Assembly (NCBI GenBank): GCA_964465295.1
Contig: CAYXKC010000004.1
Span: forward strand, 1 to 59,135
DNA: 59,135 nt
Direction: 5' to 3'
Origin: Methanolacinia sp964465295
Lineage (GTDB): Archaea > Halobacteriota > Methanomicrobia > Methanomicrobiales > Methanomicrobiaceae
Shown: positions 14,303 to 24,082 of the stretch, one piece after another
Layout of the letters: each line of letters starts with the position of its first letter
How positions within the stretch are numbered: position 1 is the stretch's first letter
Position numbers and translations under genes: made by a program
The notes under the pieces: model-generated
Databases searched by the model: none
What the model saw: the letters and a program-made list of their open reading frames with translations, nothing else
Told to the model about the DNA's origin: nothing

Positions 14303-17014
14303 TTATGGTATACCTGACACGATCTTCCCGATCTCATCGATGTAGAACTGGTACTTACCAAGGTCTCCCTCTGCAAGAGCCGCCTGGGCCTTGTAGTACA
14401 ATGATGCAATCTCCAGTAGAAGCCCCGATTCACCTGTTGTTACCGCACTTCCTTCGCCGCTCTCCACAGCACCCGGTAACTCCTCTGCGGCTGCACCACC
14501 GAATATTACGCCGAGGGCCTCATCGAGGGTCTGCTGCATCGTCAGGCGGTCGTTATATGCCACTATCACACGCTTGAGCTGCGGAAGGGTTCCTCTCTCG
14601 GTCGCTTCGAGATAGAGCGGCTCTACATAGAGTATCGAATTTTCTATCGGTATTACCAGGGTGTTTCCTCTCAGGACGGACGATCCCGACTGCGACCAGA
14701 GCGTAATCTCCTGGGATATCTCGGTATCCTGGTCGATCCTCGCCTCAATCTGCATCGGGCCGTATGTGAGCAGCTGCTTTGAGAACTGGTATACAATAAG
14801 ATCGCCATAGTTCGGGGTATCGCAGCGGGCCGCCATCCAGCCGATCATGTTCTCCTTGCCCCTCGGCGTAAAAGGCAGCATGAGTATGAACTCCTCCGAA
14901 TCACCCTCCGGGAGCTTCATGATTACATAATAAGGCTCCATCTGCTCCCTGTTTTTCCTGTAGACCTCGTCAGGAATGACCCATTCGTCCTCTTTATTGT
15001 AGAAGACCATCGGGTCCTTCATGTGATAGGTTGCATACCTGTTCGCCTGGATCTCGAATAGGCCCTGCGGGTATCTTATATGCTCCTTAAGTTCACCGGG
15101 CATCTCTTCAAAGTCTTTAAAGAGGCCGGGGAAGATCTTTTCGTATGCCCCGATCAGCGGGTCGTCCTGGTCGACGACATAGTAAGTGACCTCACCGGTG
15201 TATGCATCTGTAACAACCTTGACACTGTTCCTGATATAGCTGGTCCTGTACTCGTTTATGAAAGACGCCCCGACAGGCTCGGAATATGGGTACATGGAGG
15301 TCGATGTATATGCGTCAGTTATCCAGTACAGCTTCCCGCCTGAAACGACGATATAAGGATCGGAGTCATAAGAGAGGAACGGGGCGATGGCGTTTGCTCT
15401 TTCGTTGATGTTCCTGTGCATCAGTATTTTACTCTCGTCGCTGACTGTTCCCGAAACAAGAAGTTCAACGGATCCGAATTTGATCGCGTATACCAGCCTG
15501 TCTATTATGCCTGACAACCGGACTCCCGCACCGCCGCTGTATGATGTGTATATGTTCGCATCTCCCGAGGGATAGTCGAGCTCTTCTGTGCCTGTGTTGA
15601 CGATTACATAGTCGTTCGTCATTTCGCCAAAGTATATTCCGGGTTGATCGAGCCCGATAGATTCAGAAGAGGGCGGAATGTCCTTTAAGAAGAATTCAGG
15701 CAGGCCCTCGGAGGTAACAACGTCCACAGGAGTCATCACCGCGCCGTAACCGTGTGTGTATACGAGGTGGGTGTTGACCCATGTCCGTGCTGTCGAGGGA
15801 AGATTGCCGGTATCCATCTCCCTCGCCGAGGTCAGGACCTGCCTGTATTTTCCGTCGATCCCGTACCTGTCGACGTCGACATCGTTGAATGCGTAATAGG
15901 TCCTGAAGAGCTGGAGCTGTTCATAGGTCGTCTTCAGCGGCCGCCAGTCCCAGAGCCTGATATTCTCGACAGTAAGCTCGTTGTCTTCGATATCACCGGC
16001 TGTAAGGTTGTAGTCCACGACGAAAGCCCTCTCTTCCGCATCTCCGAGATCGAAGGCATCAAGGGTGTATTTGATATTACTCTCGAGGTAGGGCTTTTCA
16101 AGATTGAACTCGTTGGGCTGCACGATAAGCCCCTGGACGGCGGCGGTCGCGAGCACCCCAACGGCTGCAATCGCGATAAAGGCGATAATGCCGTATTTGA
16201 TGACTGAAAAGCTTTTCAGCTTCTCGTTTATAAGAAAACCAGTGCCTATTACCAGGCAGACTGCGGTCAGGACGGCAAGGACCGGGAGGGCCACGTGGAT
16301 GTCGGTGTAGCCTGCACCAAAAACCGCCCCCGTCCGGTTAAAGAGGAGATCGTATCTCGCAAGCCAGAGCCTTGCGGCGACGGTTGCAAAGAGGAGGAAC
16401 AAGAGCAGGTTCAGCTGCGGGAGATACTTCTTTAAGGCGCCCTTCCAGTCTGAGGTCTCCAACTCTGCGTTTACATATATCTGGCCGCTTTCGCTGAAAC
16501 TGATCCAGTCCTCCTCGAGAATGTACGATAATGCCGAGAGGATTATGGAGACTACCACCATTCCGGTAAGGAAGGTGGCGATAAGCGAATATAACGGAAG
16601 CGAGAATACGTAGAATCCAATATCAAGCCCGAATACGGGATCGGAAAGTGAAAAAGGGACCTGGTTCATGTATTTGAGGAAAGTCTCCCATTCGGCCGAG
16701 ACACCGAGTCCGGCAAGCGCACCCGCAAATGCGGCAAGCCCTCCGGAAATCCACAATATTCCTTTATTTTTAACTTTTCCGCCAGATGCGGTCTTTGCGG
16801 CGAACCAGGCGTTTACAAATACAAAGGCGAAGAAGACCAGGAAGGATATGATAAAGAGCGCTACCCGTGCAAGGATGATCGTCCAGAACACGTCCCTGTA
16901 ACCGGTGCTCCCGAACCAGAACCATTCCCCCAGGAATCCTGCGCCCAGGAAAAACAGGAACCCTGCCGACAGGAGCAGAGCCGCTGCCAGGTGGGAAATT
17001 TTCTCGAAATTCAT
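14303..17014 (-). CDS. UPF0182 family large membrane protein
   Basis: A 903-residue protein of the UPF0182 (COG1615) family, known from actinobacteria, cyanobacteria and methanogens but of unknown function. The first ~300 residues contain about seven membrane segments, starting with EKISHLAAALLLSAGFLFF and including FWFGSTGYRDVFW. A large extracellular domain of ~600 residues follows, with NTHLVYTHGYGAVM and LMLPFTPRGKENMIGWMAAR, both characteristic of the family. The length is normal. The gene stands alone; its 3' end faces the distal ORBs. Confidence 0.88.
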   Translation of the reverse strand: MNFEKISHLAAALLLSAGFLFFLGAGFLGEWFWFGSTGYRDVFWTIILARVALFIISFLVFFAFVFVNAWFAAKTASGGKVKNKGILWISGGLAAFAGALAGLGVSAEWETFLKYMNQVPFSLSDPVFGLDIGFYVFSLPLYSLIATFLTGMVVVSIILSALSYILEEDWISFSESGQIYVNAELETSDWKGALKKYLPQLNLLLFLLFATVAARLWLARYDLLFNRTGAVFGAGYTDIHVALPVLAVLTAVCLVIGTGFLINEKLKSFSVIKYGIIAFIAIAAVGVLATAAVQGLIVQPNEFNLEKPYLESNIKYTLDAFDLGDAEERAFVVDYNLTAGDIEDNELTVENIRLWDWRPLKTTYEQLQLFRTYYAFNDVDVDRYGIDGKYRQVLTSAREMDTGNLPSTARTWVNTHLVYTHGYGAVMTPVDVVTSEGLPEFFLKDIPPSSESIGLDQPGIYFGEMTNDYVIVNTGTEELDYPSGDANIYTSYSGGAGVRLSGIIDRLVYAIKFGSVELLVSGTVSDESKILMHRNINERANAIAPFLSYDSDPYIVVSGGKLYWITDAYTSTSMYPYSEPVGASFINEYRTSYIRNSVKVVTDAYTGEVTYYVVDQDDPLIGAYEKIFPGLFKDFEEMPGELKEHIRYPQGLFEIQANRYATYHMKDPMVFYNKEDEWVIPDEVYRKNREQMEPYYVIMKLPEGDSEEFILMLPFTPRGKENMIGWMAARCDTPNYGDLIVYQFSKQLLTYGPMQIEARIDQDTEISQEITLWSQSGSSVLRGNTLVIPIENSILYVEPLYLEATERGTLPQLKRVIVAYNDRLTMQQTLDEALGVIFGGAAAEELPGAVESGEGSAVTTGESGLLLEIASLYYKAQAALAEGDLGKYQFYIDEIGKIVSGIP

Positions 17015-17119
17015 TACTATTGAAATGATCTCCCTCTAAAAAGAGTTTTGCGGCATGCGGATTTGTAGTGTAGAAAGAGAAAAAAAAGAGAAAAGATCCA
17101 AAAATTCAGCCATTCGATC

Positions 17120-17908
17120 CTAAATACCGGCCCCGGGGAAAGCAGCCTCAATATTATCGGTTAAACTTTTTTTATTTCCGCTCTTCATACGCATTCTCTT
17201 AAACATTATGGTAAATTCATTTACCCCCGGAGGTGCCGGACTGAAATTGATCTCTGCCTGCCGGAGATTTTGGAGAAGTTCGGCCGGGGTTGAAAAATTC
17301 TCTATCCTCACGTAGTTTCTTGCAAGCTCGACAGGTGTGTGTGCATCCGATCCCACAGAAACAGGTTTCCCACACTTTTTTGCAAAAACCCTTCCCATAT
17401 GGTTCTCTTCGGCGCCGGGTGTCCGGGCATTATATCCCTCGATAATATCCACCCTGTCTGAAATTTTGAATAAAACTTCCCTGTCTATGGCTGTCGAACG
17501 GAATGTGCAGAAAGGATGCGGGACGATGGACAGGGCCCCCTGGTCTTCGATTATATCAAGCGTTTCCTCCGCCGAAAGGCCGGGCGGGATCTCTTCGGTC
17601 AAAAAGGCGCCGATAATCTCGCCCTCCGATGTCAGTATCTCCTCGGCAAGTATGAAGGGCATGTCGGGATCTTTTCTCCTGATCCCGGTGTAAACCTTCT
17701 CCGATCCCTTAACGCTGTCGTGATCGCATACGAGAGGAAGAATCCCGGTCTTCTCCCAAGAACGGATGATAGTCTCTGTATCCGTTATAGAATCGTCCGA
17801 ATATGACGAATGAACGTGCATGTCGAACATTATGGTGCCCGAATCGCCATCCGGTCTGCTGAAAGGCTCTTCCAGCAGGGGGTTGCGGCTTACAAAGGAG
17901 AGAGGCAT
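17120..17908 (-). CDS. PHP-domain metal-dependent phosphoesterase
   Basis: A 262-residue PHP-superfamily protein. Metal-ligand motifs: FDMHVHSSYSDDS (residues ~29-41), CDHDS, IVPHPF and VGSDAHTP. Such proteins hydrolyse phosphoesters, e.g. 3',5'-nucleotide bisphosphates or oligonucleotides; the substrate is unknown here. There is no clear ribosome site, but AATATATATTT at 17931-17941 lies about 28 bases before the ATG, so a leaderless transcript is likely. The first 27 residues precede the domain; ATG at FDMH is an alternative start. Confidence 0.83.
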   Translation of the reverse strand: MPLSFVSRNPLLEEPFSRPDGDSGTIMFDMHVHSSYSDDSITDTETIIRSWEKTGILPLVCDHDSVKGSEKVYTGIRRKDPDMPFILAEEILTSEGEIIGAFLTEEIPPGLSAEETLDIIEDQGALSIVPHPFCTFRSTAIDREVLFKISDRVDIIEGYNARTPGAEENHMGRVFAKKCGKPVSVGSDAHTPVELARNYVRIENFSTPAELLQNLRQAEINFSPAPPGVNEFTIMFKRMRMKSGNKKSLTDNIEAAFPGAGI

Positions 17909-17961
17909 AAGTAAGTACTTGTTAGAACAAAATATATATTTTTGTATTAGGGCATTTATTT

Positions 17962-18921
17962 TTACTTGAAAAATCCGTAATGTTTTCTCAGGTAATCGAG
18001 TATCTTTGTCGACTCGACAGAATCGCGGTCGAGCTGTGAGATTATATCGTTGATCCTGAGGACCTGCTGGATTATGGCATCCCTTGAATCTTCCAGGTCA
18101 AGCTCTGCCTGCCCGAGGATTATCGCGAGCGGATTCCGGATCTCGTCGTTTAGTATATACATCTGGGATATGTTCTTCTCGATACTTTCAAGCGCCTCAC
18201 GATTCTCCGCCTCAAGCCGCTTTTTCTCCGTAATATCGACGGCGATAGCGAGAATGCCCGAATAATGGACTTTATTGCTGTTCAGGCGCTGCAGCGAGAC
18301 AAGGAGATACCGGGTATCGCCGTTCTTCGTAAGCATAGGGAGAACGACCTCTTCGACATGACCCGGTCCTGAATTAATCTCGTGAATCATCGATTCAAGC
18401 CTTTCCTTCGTCTCATCATCCGCCATAAGGCTGAACCAGAGATTCCTGTTCCCCCGGACCTCTTCTTTTCCGTACCCGGTGATATTCTCCGCCGCCCTGT
18501 TCCAGATTACGACCTTTCCCTCTTTGTCCGCAACTATGACCATTACCTGCGGGTTTTCAATGATTCTGTTCTGGAACTCCAGAAGTCTCTCCTTCTCCCT
18601 CTTCTCGGCACCTGCCTCGATAACAAGGCGGGATATAAGCCAGCCCACGAGGAAGAACATGAAGATACGGACGAGTGCGGAGAAGAGGACTATAGAGTCG
18701 TCCGGGAAGAACCACATTACAGGGAGTATATAGGAGATGGAAACGATCGTTGTCGTGTATTCCCAGAACCGGGGGTGGAAATAGGCGGACAGGAGTATGG
18801 GGAGATAAAAGAAGTGGGCGAATACGCTGGTAACACCTGACGAGAGCATGACAAGGGCTATCAGGAAGACGAAGAGCATGGAGGAGACGATCGTCAGGTT
18901 GATAATAAGGGTTCTCTTCAT
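17962..18921 (-). CDS. PAS sensor protein with degenerate kinase helix, no ATPase
   Basis: A 319-residue membrane sensor. Residues 1-95 hold about four membrane segments, followed by a helix and a PAS domain (~115-240: IIENPQVMVIVADKEGKVVIWNRAAENITGY). A HisKA-like helix near the end reads ILNDEIRNPLAIILGQAELD, where a normal kinase has His at the Asp of DEIRNP. The protein stops there without an ATPase domain. It therefore cannot autophosphorylate; it may dimerise with a full kinase or act as a receptor only. The family occurs widely in methanogens. It is not a fresh truncation, since no remnant ATPase follows. Confidence 0.8.
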   Translation of the reverse strand: MKRTLIINLTIVSSMLFVFLIALVMLSSGVTSVFAHFFYLPILLSAYFHPRFWEYTTTIVSISYILPVMWFFPDDSIVLFSALVRIFMFFLVGWLISRLVIEAGAEKREKERLLEFQNRIIENPQVMVIVADKEGKVVIWNRAAENITGYGKEEVRGNRNLWFSLMADDETKERLESMIHEINSGPGHVEEVVLPMLTKNGDTRYLLVSLQRLNSNKVHYSGILAIAVDITEKKRLEAENREALESIEKNISQMYILNDEIRNPLAIILGQAELDLEDSRDAIIQQVLRINDIISQLDRDSVESTKILDYLRKHYGFFK

Positions 18922-19237
18922 GTGAAATGCTCGCTTTTATAAAAATCCGTAATTAAATATGACAAGACGCTCCCCCAATATAGCTCTTTTCCGTTATCTT
19001 CCTAAAAATATTTCTCTTATCCAGTTTTTTGGAAAGGATTTTATATAATTCTTATCAATCGGTTCTGTTTTTTATGTTATCCGATGAAATAAATGAGAAA
19101 AACTACCCTTTTGAGGACAGAATTTTTCGACCAGTAGAGACACTGCCCCGGGCCCGGGCGGGGGAGTATTTTAAAGAACCCTCACGATTCATGATACCTT
19201 TATGATGAATGCTGACCTCATCATTAATGAAACATAA
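18922..19237. other. Divergent intergenic region before purA
   Basis: A 316-base gene-free stretch. It holds a TATA-like TTTTATAAAAA (18934-18944) near the minus-strand sensor gene and a GC-rich imperfect palindrome CCCCGGGCCCGGGCGGGG (19146-19163) of unknown role. No RNA gene is recognised. Confidence 0.5.
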
Positions 19238-20239
19238 ATGAGCTGTATAATAATAGTCGGTGGCTTTTTTGGTGATGAAGGCAAGGGCAAGATCGTTGCC
19301 CATGTTGCACATAAAGATAAACCCTCAATAATCTCCAGGGGCGGTGTTGGTCCGAATGCCGGGCATACCGTCACAGTCGGGGAGAAAGAGTACGGTATCA
19401 GGATGGTTCCTTCAGGCTTCGTTTTTCCAGGAGCGAGACTTATGATCGGAAGCGGCGTTCTTGTCGACCCGAATGTCTTAAAGAAGGAGATAGACCAGCT
19501 CGGGGTTGATGACAGGGTCTTTATCGATAAGCGGTGCAGCATAATCGAGGAAGAGCACATCAGGCAGGACAAAGGCAACGAGCACCTGTCGAAGACGATA
19601 GGGTCCACCGGGACGGGGTGCGGACCGGCGAACGTTGCAAGAGTGAACAGGATTGCAAAACAGGCGAAAGACATGCCTGAACTCGGAAAGTACCTGATCG
19701 ATGCGTCGTACGAGATCAATGCCGCACTAGACCGCGGAGAGAACGTAATCCTCGAAGGGACGCAGGGATTCGGCATCTCGCTCTACTTCGGCACTTACCC
19801 GTACGTTACAAGCAAGGATACTTCCGCATCCCAGATCGCAGCCGACAACGGCGTCGGCCCGACAAGGATCGACGATGTGATAGTCGTCTTTAAGGCATAC
19901 CCGACAAGAGTCGGCGAAGGGCCTTTCGGCACCGAGATGACGAAGGAGGAGTCAAGAAGCCTCGGCATCCAGGAGTTTGGAACAGTAACCCACAGGGAGA
20001 GGCGTATCGGGTGTTGGGATGGCGAGATGGCGAGATACTCGGCAATGGTAAACGGCTGCACGATTGCCGCCATCACCGGGATTGATCACGTCGACCCCGA
20101 ATGCTTCGGTGCGACCGAGTACAGCCAGCTCACCGAAAAGGCGATCGCCTTCATAAAGCAGGCCGAGAAGGATATCGGCGCTCCGGTGAAGCTTATATCA
20201 ACCGGGCCCGAGATGAGCCAGATAATTGACATAAGGTGA
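19238..20239 (+). CDS. purA: Adenylosuccinate synthetase
   Basis: GTP-dependent enzyme joining IMP and aspartate, the first step from IMP to AMP. The N-terminal P-loop-like GGFFGDEGKGKIVAH, then GGVGPNAGHTV, LEGTQGFGISLYFGTYPYVTS (in pieces), VGEGPFGTE and RERRIGCWDGEM are all diagnostic. At 333 residues it matches the short archaeal form (bacterial enzymes are ~430). No Shine-Dalgarno is seen before the ATG. It is followed 12 bases later by a Trm112-like gene, so the two may be co-transcribed. Confidence 0.95.
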   Translation: MSCIIIVGGFFGDEGKGKIVAHVAHKDKPSIISRGGVGPNAGHTVTVGEKEYGIRMVPSGFVFPGARLMIGSGVLVDPNVLKKEIDQLGVDDRVFIDKRCSIIEEEHIRQDKGNEHLSKTIGSTGTGCGPANVARVNRIAKQAKDMPELGKYLIDASYEINAALDRGENVILEGTQGFGISLYFGTYPYVTSKDTSASQIAADNGVGPTRIDDVIVVFKAYPTRVGEGPFGTEMTKEESRSLGIQEFGTVTHRERRIGCWDGEMARYSAMVNGCTIAAITGIDHVDPECFGATEYSQLTEKAIAFIKQAEKDIGAPVKLISTGPEMSQIIDIR

Positions 20240-20251
20240 GGATTTCAAAAT

Positions 20252-20443
20252 ATGAAGATGTCGACCTACGAGATCCTGTGCTGCCCCGTCTGTAAAGGGG
20301 ATCTTGAACTGAAGGTTTTGGAGAAGACCGTTCTTGAGAGCGGCGAAGAGGATATAATAGAAGGCTCGCTTCACTGCGGAAAATGCGGCGTCGATTATCC
20401 CATATCAGATGGAATCCCGAACCTTCTTCCGCAAAACAAATAA
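20252..20443 (+). CDS. Trm112-like zinc-ribbon protein
   Basis: A 63-residue protein of the Trm112/UPF0434 family. Zinc ligands are CCPVCKG near the N-terminus and CGKCGVDYPI near the end, followed by DGIPNLLP, the family signature. Trm112 activates several tRNA, rRNA and release-factor methyltransferases as a small partner; the partner here is not encoded nearby. GGTGAGG precedes the ATG. Confidence 0.85.
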   Translation: MKMSTYEILCCPVCKGDLELKVLEKTVLESGEEDIIEGSLHCGKCGVDYPISDGIPNLLPQNK

Positions 20444-20467
20444 ATAATCGCATAGCGAGGGGTTAAT

Positions 20468-20992
20468 ATGTCGGTACAGATACGCCTGAACAGGAGGGGC
20501 ATAAACTCGATAGAGATGCCTCAATCCGCCGATGTCGAGGTTGGGGACTCTCTTGTGCTGAAGATGACAAATCTCGGCGCCCCCCTTCACCTCACCGTAT
20601 CGGCCATAAACGCAAAGCGCTTTACACATTTCATCCATGAAAACCTCTATCTCGATGACAAACTTGTCCTAAGGATACCCATACTCTCCATGGCGCCGGT
20701 AGGGACCTTCCAGGTAGAGATAATCACTGGTTACGGGACGGTTAAGGAGCAGATGATCGTCAACGTTCATGACCAGGAGATCGAACTGCCGGGGGTTATG
20801 GAAGAGATCCCGGAGGTTGAGGATAAAAAAGCTCCAATCTCCATGAAACCGGCACTTATTGTTCTCTGCCTGGTCCTTGCATGGGCATCCTTTGCGGCAG
20901 GTTTCGCCTGGCCCGGTGCCGTTCCCGGGGTTGTACCTATGCTTATTTTGACTGCCGGTGTTGCTGTCGGATGGTTCTTCCGGTCCTCATAA
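20468..20992 (+). CDS. Archaeal membrane-anchored protein, unknown
   Basis: A 174-residue protein with an N-terminal β-rich domain (~1-115; VEVGDSLVLKMTNLGAPLHLTVSA) and two C-terminal membrane helices (about 128-170). It resembles small uncharacterised archaeal proteins (DUF7524-like, from memory). Topology suggests the β-domain is anchored to the membrane at its C-terminus. Its last 22 bases overlap cobD, so translation of the two is probably coupled. Confidence 0.7.
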   Translation: MSVQIRLNRRGINSIEMPQSADVEVGDSLVLKMTNLGAPLHLTVSAINAKRFTHFIHENLYLDDKLVLRIPILSMAPVGTFQVEIITGYGTVKEQMIVNVHDQEIELPGVMEEIPEVEDKKAPISMKPALIVLCLVLAWASFAAGFAWPGAVPGVVPMLILTAGVAVGWFFRSS

Positions 20993-21903
20993 TCTGGCTT
21001 TCTCTCCTTGCGGACAGGGTCTTAGGTGATCCGTCCAACAGGTACCATCCGGTGGCATGGCTGGGCAGGTTTATCGGCTGGTGGGGCCGGCCGGCTCTAT
21101 ACCCGGAAAGGATGCAGTTTTTTGCCGGAATGGTCCTGGGGATATCCACTGCGGTTTTATTTTCCGCTCCGTTCCTCTTATTCGAACTGTTCCTCCCTCT
21201 ATGGGTCGCAGTCTTTGCCCTCCCCCTGCTCCTGAAGATATGCCTGGCGTGGCGCTGTCTTGAAGAGCATGTCGAATCGGTAGAAGCTGCTCTTTTGCAG
21301 GAGGGTGGCGGGAAGAGAGAGGTCGGGATGCTCGTCTCAAGAGATCCCGGAGAACTTTCCGGGGAGGAGGTGATCTCCGCCGCCTACGAATCGATGGCAG
21401 AGAACCTTACGGACTCGATCGTATCCCCCCTCTTTTACTATACTCTGTTCGGCCTTGCGGGTGCCGCCTTCTACAGGGCCGCAAACACGATGGATGCGAT
21501 GCTCGGGTACAGGGATGAGAGGAAGAGGCTGGGCTGTTTTCCCGCAAGACTCGACGATATTCTGAATTTTATACCCGCAAGGCTTGCAGGGCTTTCGCTC
21601 CTTGTATGGTTTTTTGCAGTGGGTCGCGGGGGTGATGCGTGGAGCATCCTCGTCCGGGACAGGAGGAAGAGGCCGGGGCCTAACGGCGGCGTTACGATGG
21701 CGCTCATTGCAGGCGGATGCGGAATAGCGTTCACGAAACCGGGGGCATATGTGATCGGCAACCCCGGACAAAGTCTCACCGTGGCAGGGCCCGCGATAAA
21801 AAAGGCCGTTCGTGCGGCAACAATCATCTCTGCCGCAATCCTCTCGATGATGCTTATTGCCGCAGGCGGAATCGTCTCCGGCTTCTTAGTCTGCCTGTTT
21901 TAA
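20971..21903 (+). CDS. cbiB: Adenosylcobinamide-phosphate synthase CbiB/CobD
   Basis: A 310-residue integral membrane enzyme that attaches aminopropanol phosphate to adenosylcobyric acid in cobalamin synthesis. Signature parts: LLADRVLGDPSNRYHPVAWLGRFI at the N-terminus (as two pieces), LVSRDPGELSGEEVISAAYESMAENLTDSIVSPL, FYRAANTMDAMLGYR, and RRKRPGPNGGVTMA. About five to six membrane segments. I start at ATG 20971, overlapping the upstream gene, because residues upstream in the longer frame are Cys/Arg-rich shadow of that gene. Cobamides are essential cofactors of methanogenesis. Confidence 0.93.
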   Translation: MVLPVLIIWLSLLADRVLGDPSNRYHPVAWLGRFIGWWGRPALYPERMQFFAGMVLGISTAVLFSAPFLLFELFLPLWVAVFALPLLLKICLAWRCLEEHVESVEAALLQEGGGKREVGMLVSRDPGELSGEEVISAAYESMAENLTDSIVSPLFYYTLFGLAGAAFYRAANTMDAMLGYRDERKRLGCFPARLDDILNFIPARLAGLSLLVWFFAVGRGGDAWSILVRDRRKRPGPNGGVTMALIAGGCGIAFTKPGAYVIGNPGQSLTVAGPAIKKAVRAATIISAAILSMMLIAAGGIVSGFLVCLF

Positions 21904-21932
21904 TTCATCAGTCCTGATTCTTCAGTCTTAAT

Positions 21933-22772
21933 CTACCAGTCATGGTATTTATGATCTTTAACAGGTTTTCCGAGCATCCGGCGAAATTCGCCTATATAGA
22001 GCCTTATTATGTCTATGAACAGGAGTTTTAAGTCCGGTATAATCCTGATAATCGCAAGGAATACGAGGATCACTGTCAGGAGAGAGAGCCCGAACTCCGA
22101 TATTATATTGTGCGCCCAGAAATAGCTCTCGTAGCCGATCTCGCCATTTGACGCGATCTCCGGCAGGAAAGGAAACCACTGCTCAGTGTAGGCGATTACA
22201 ACGAAAAGATTCCTGATTATATTCATTGCAAATATTGCCGGGACAATGGCGGCGAATGCGAAAGCCTTCTGCCTGAGTGAAGAAGGGATCGACCACGCGA
22301 TTCCCAGCATAAGCGCCATCGCCTGGATGCCCGTGCATCCGAGAACGATCCTGACAGTATAGATATCGTGCATAAAGAGATTCCAGTCGGCAAGGCTGTA
22401 GCTGAACCCGATAAGATCGAAAAGGAAGCATAAAATGAAGATATTAACCCCGATCAGCCAGTCTCCCAGCGCCCCGATGTAGGCGAAGGGTGCGAAGATC
22501 AAAAACCCTATTGCCGCCGCCTTCGTCATACAGAAGACCACGCCGTTTTCCTCAAGCAGTTTTCTGGCTGTAACAAAGAGTGCCGGAAGCGCAAGGACTG
22601 CTATTACGGGGTATATGATATTGTTCTCCGCGATGTAATCCGGAAGATGTACATACAGTATCCCGACGAGTGCAGTCCATCCCAGAACCGCAAACCATCT
22701 CCTGCATGAAAAAGGGAACAAAAATCCGAGAAATCCTGCAAAAGAGAGTCCTGCAATTATGGCTTCCATCAT
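21933..22772 (-). CDS. artA: Archaeosortase A
   Basis: A 279-residue polytopic membrane protein with the exosortase/archaeosortase triad. The Cys is in LGCTGIQAM (about 146), the Arg in MNIIRNLF (about 187) and the His in YFWAHNIISEFG (about 221). About eight membrane segments. ArtA removes the PGF-CTERM tail of surface proteins and links them to lipid. A likely substrate with PGFGIL...RRKEK at its C-terminus is encoded at 35792-37665. I start at the ATG pair at 22772; a TTG ten codons upstream is less likely. It is divergent from the kinase gene at 22889. Confidence 0.87.
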   Translation of the reverse strand: MMEAIIAGLSFAGFLGFLFPFSCRRWFAVLGWTALVGILYVHLPDYIAENNIIYPVIAVLALPALFVTARKLLEENGVVFCMTKAAAIGFLIFAPFAYIGALGDWLIGVNIFILCFLFDLIGFSYSLADWNLFMHDIYTVRIVLGCTGIQAMALMLGIAWSIPSSLRQKAFAFAAIVPAIFAMNIIRNLFVVIAYTEQWFPFLPEIASNGEIGYESYFWAHNIISEFGLSLLTVILVFLAIIRIIPDLKLLFIDIIRLYIGEFRRMLGKPVKDHKYHDW

Positions 22773-22888
22773 ATACCCTATAGCGTTTGCGTCCTCCGGC
22801 AAAAATGTTTATTACAGTCATCCAACTCCCGGAATCTGCGAGTGTGGGAGTTGTAAAAAAAGGGAATTGTTATGTGTTTCTAATTGAA

Positions 22889-24076
22889 ATGATCAATCAG
22901 CTATTTATGGATGTCAGGATTGAGGAGAGCAAGAGGGAGCTTACAAGAGTTCTTGATCTCCTGAAGGAGGAACCGAGGGGACTCAGCATTACGGATATAT
23001 CACGTTCCCTCGGGCTTAACCGCAACTCGGTCTCGAAATACCTGAATATGCTTCTTATCTCCGGCCACGTTGAGCTCAGGAGCATCGGGGTTGCCAAGGT
23101 CTATTTTCTCTCCAAAAGGGTTCCGATATCCGCGATGCTCGATTACTCATCCGACGCGATAGTCGTTCTCAACCAGAAGAAGGAGATCGTCTCTGCAAAC
23201 GAGTCATTTCTTAACCTGACGGGCTGCGATTTCAGGGATATAATACGGGCGAAGATCGAAAAGTCACGGGTACCTGTTCTCACCGAACCCGAAATACTAA
23301 GTGCGATCGAAAACGGTTTTAAATCCGAAAGCAGCTCTTTTGAGATCGAATGGGAGGATGGTTCGGGAGATTTCTTCTATCGCATAAAATTCATCCCGAC
23401 CGTTTTCGACGAAGGAAGCCCCGGCCTGACCGTCATCATCGAGGATATAAGCCAGATGAAAAAGACGCTCATCGTCAGGGAGAGGATGCTTGAAGAGGTC
23501 CACATGAGGGTAAGGAGCAATCTTGCGGTTGTAAACAGCCTCCTCAACATCCAGTCGGGGAAACTGAACAGCCCGGAGGCCGTTGATGTCCTTAACAGCA
23601 CCCAGAGGCGCATCAGGGCGCTTGCACTTGTGCATGAGAACCTTGGCCTCTCCGAGTCCGGCTATATCCTAAGGGTTGAAGATTATATCAGGGAACTATC
23701 TGAGAATCTCAGGGAATCTCTTGGCATGGGAAAGGGCGGCATTGCGGTAAGGACGGATGTAGGGAATCTGGATCTGGGTCTTGACGAGGCCGTGTACTGC
23801 GGTTTCATCATAAACGAGCTCATGATGAACTCGTTCATGCACGCATTTCCGGCGGGGGCCGCGGGCGAGGTATGCGTATCTCTCGGAGATGAGGGTGACT
23901 TCTACAGGTTCGTCTACACAGACAACGGCAGGGGTTTTCCCCCGGGAACAGACATGAAAAACCCCTCATCGACAGGGCTTATGATTGTAAAGAGGCTTAC
24001 CGAGGATCAGCTTGGCGGCTCTCTCGAAGTAAAATCCGGCAACGGCGTCCGTTTTGAGATAGTATTCAGGAAGTAG
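22889..24076 (+). CDS. wHTH-PAS histidine kinase (HisKA_2 type)
   Basis: A 395-residue cytoplasmic protein joining DNA-binding and kinase modules. Residues ~5-75 form a winged helix-turn-helix (VLDLLKEEPRGLSITDISRSLGLNRNSVSKYLNMLLISGHVE, in pieces). A PAS domain follows (~85-195, YSSDAIVVLNQKKEIVSANESF). The dimerisation helix LEEVHMRVRSNLAVVNSLL has the His of the HisKA_2/HWE type. The ATPase domain has NELMMNSFMHAFP and YTDNGRGFPPG. The start is uncertain: ATG 22889 or 22907 gives the domain without extra sequence; the frame is open to 22787. The receiver gene 6 bases downstream is its likely partner. Confidence 0.87.
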   Translation: MINQLFMDVRIEESKRELTRVLDLLKEEPRGLSITDISRSLGLNRNSVSKYLNMLLISGHVELRSIGVAKVYFLSKRVPISAMLDYSSDAIVVLNQKKEIVSANESFLNLTGCDFRDIIRAKIEKSRVPVLTEPEILSAIENGFKSESSSFEIEWEDGSGDFFYRIKFIPTVFDEGSPGLTVIIEDISQMKKTLIVRERMLEEVHMRVRSNLAVVNSLLNIQSGKLNSPEAVDVLNSTQRRIRALALVHENLGLSESGYILRVEDYIRELSENLRESLGMGKGGIAVRTDVGNLDLGLDEAVYCGFIINELMMNSFMHAFPAGAAGEVCVSLGDEGDFYRFVYTDNGRGFPPGTDMKNPSSTGLMIVKRLTEDQLGGSLEVKSGNGVRFEIVFRK

Positions 24077-24082
24077 GGTATT

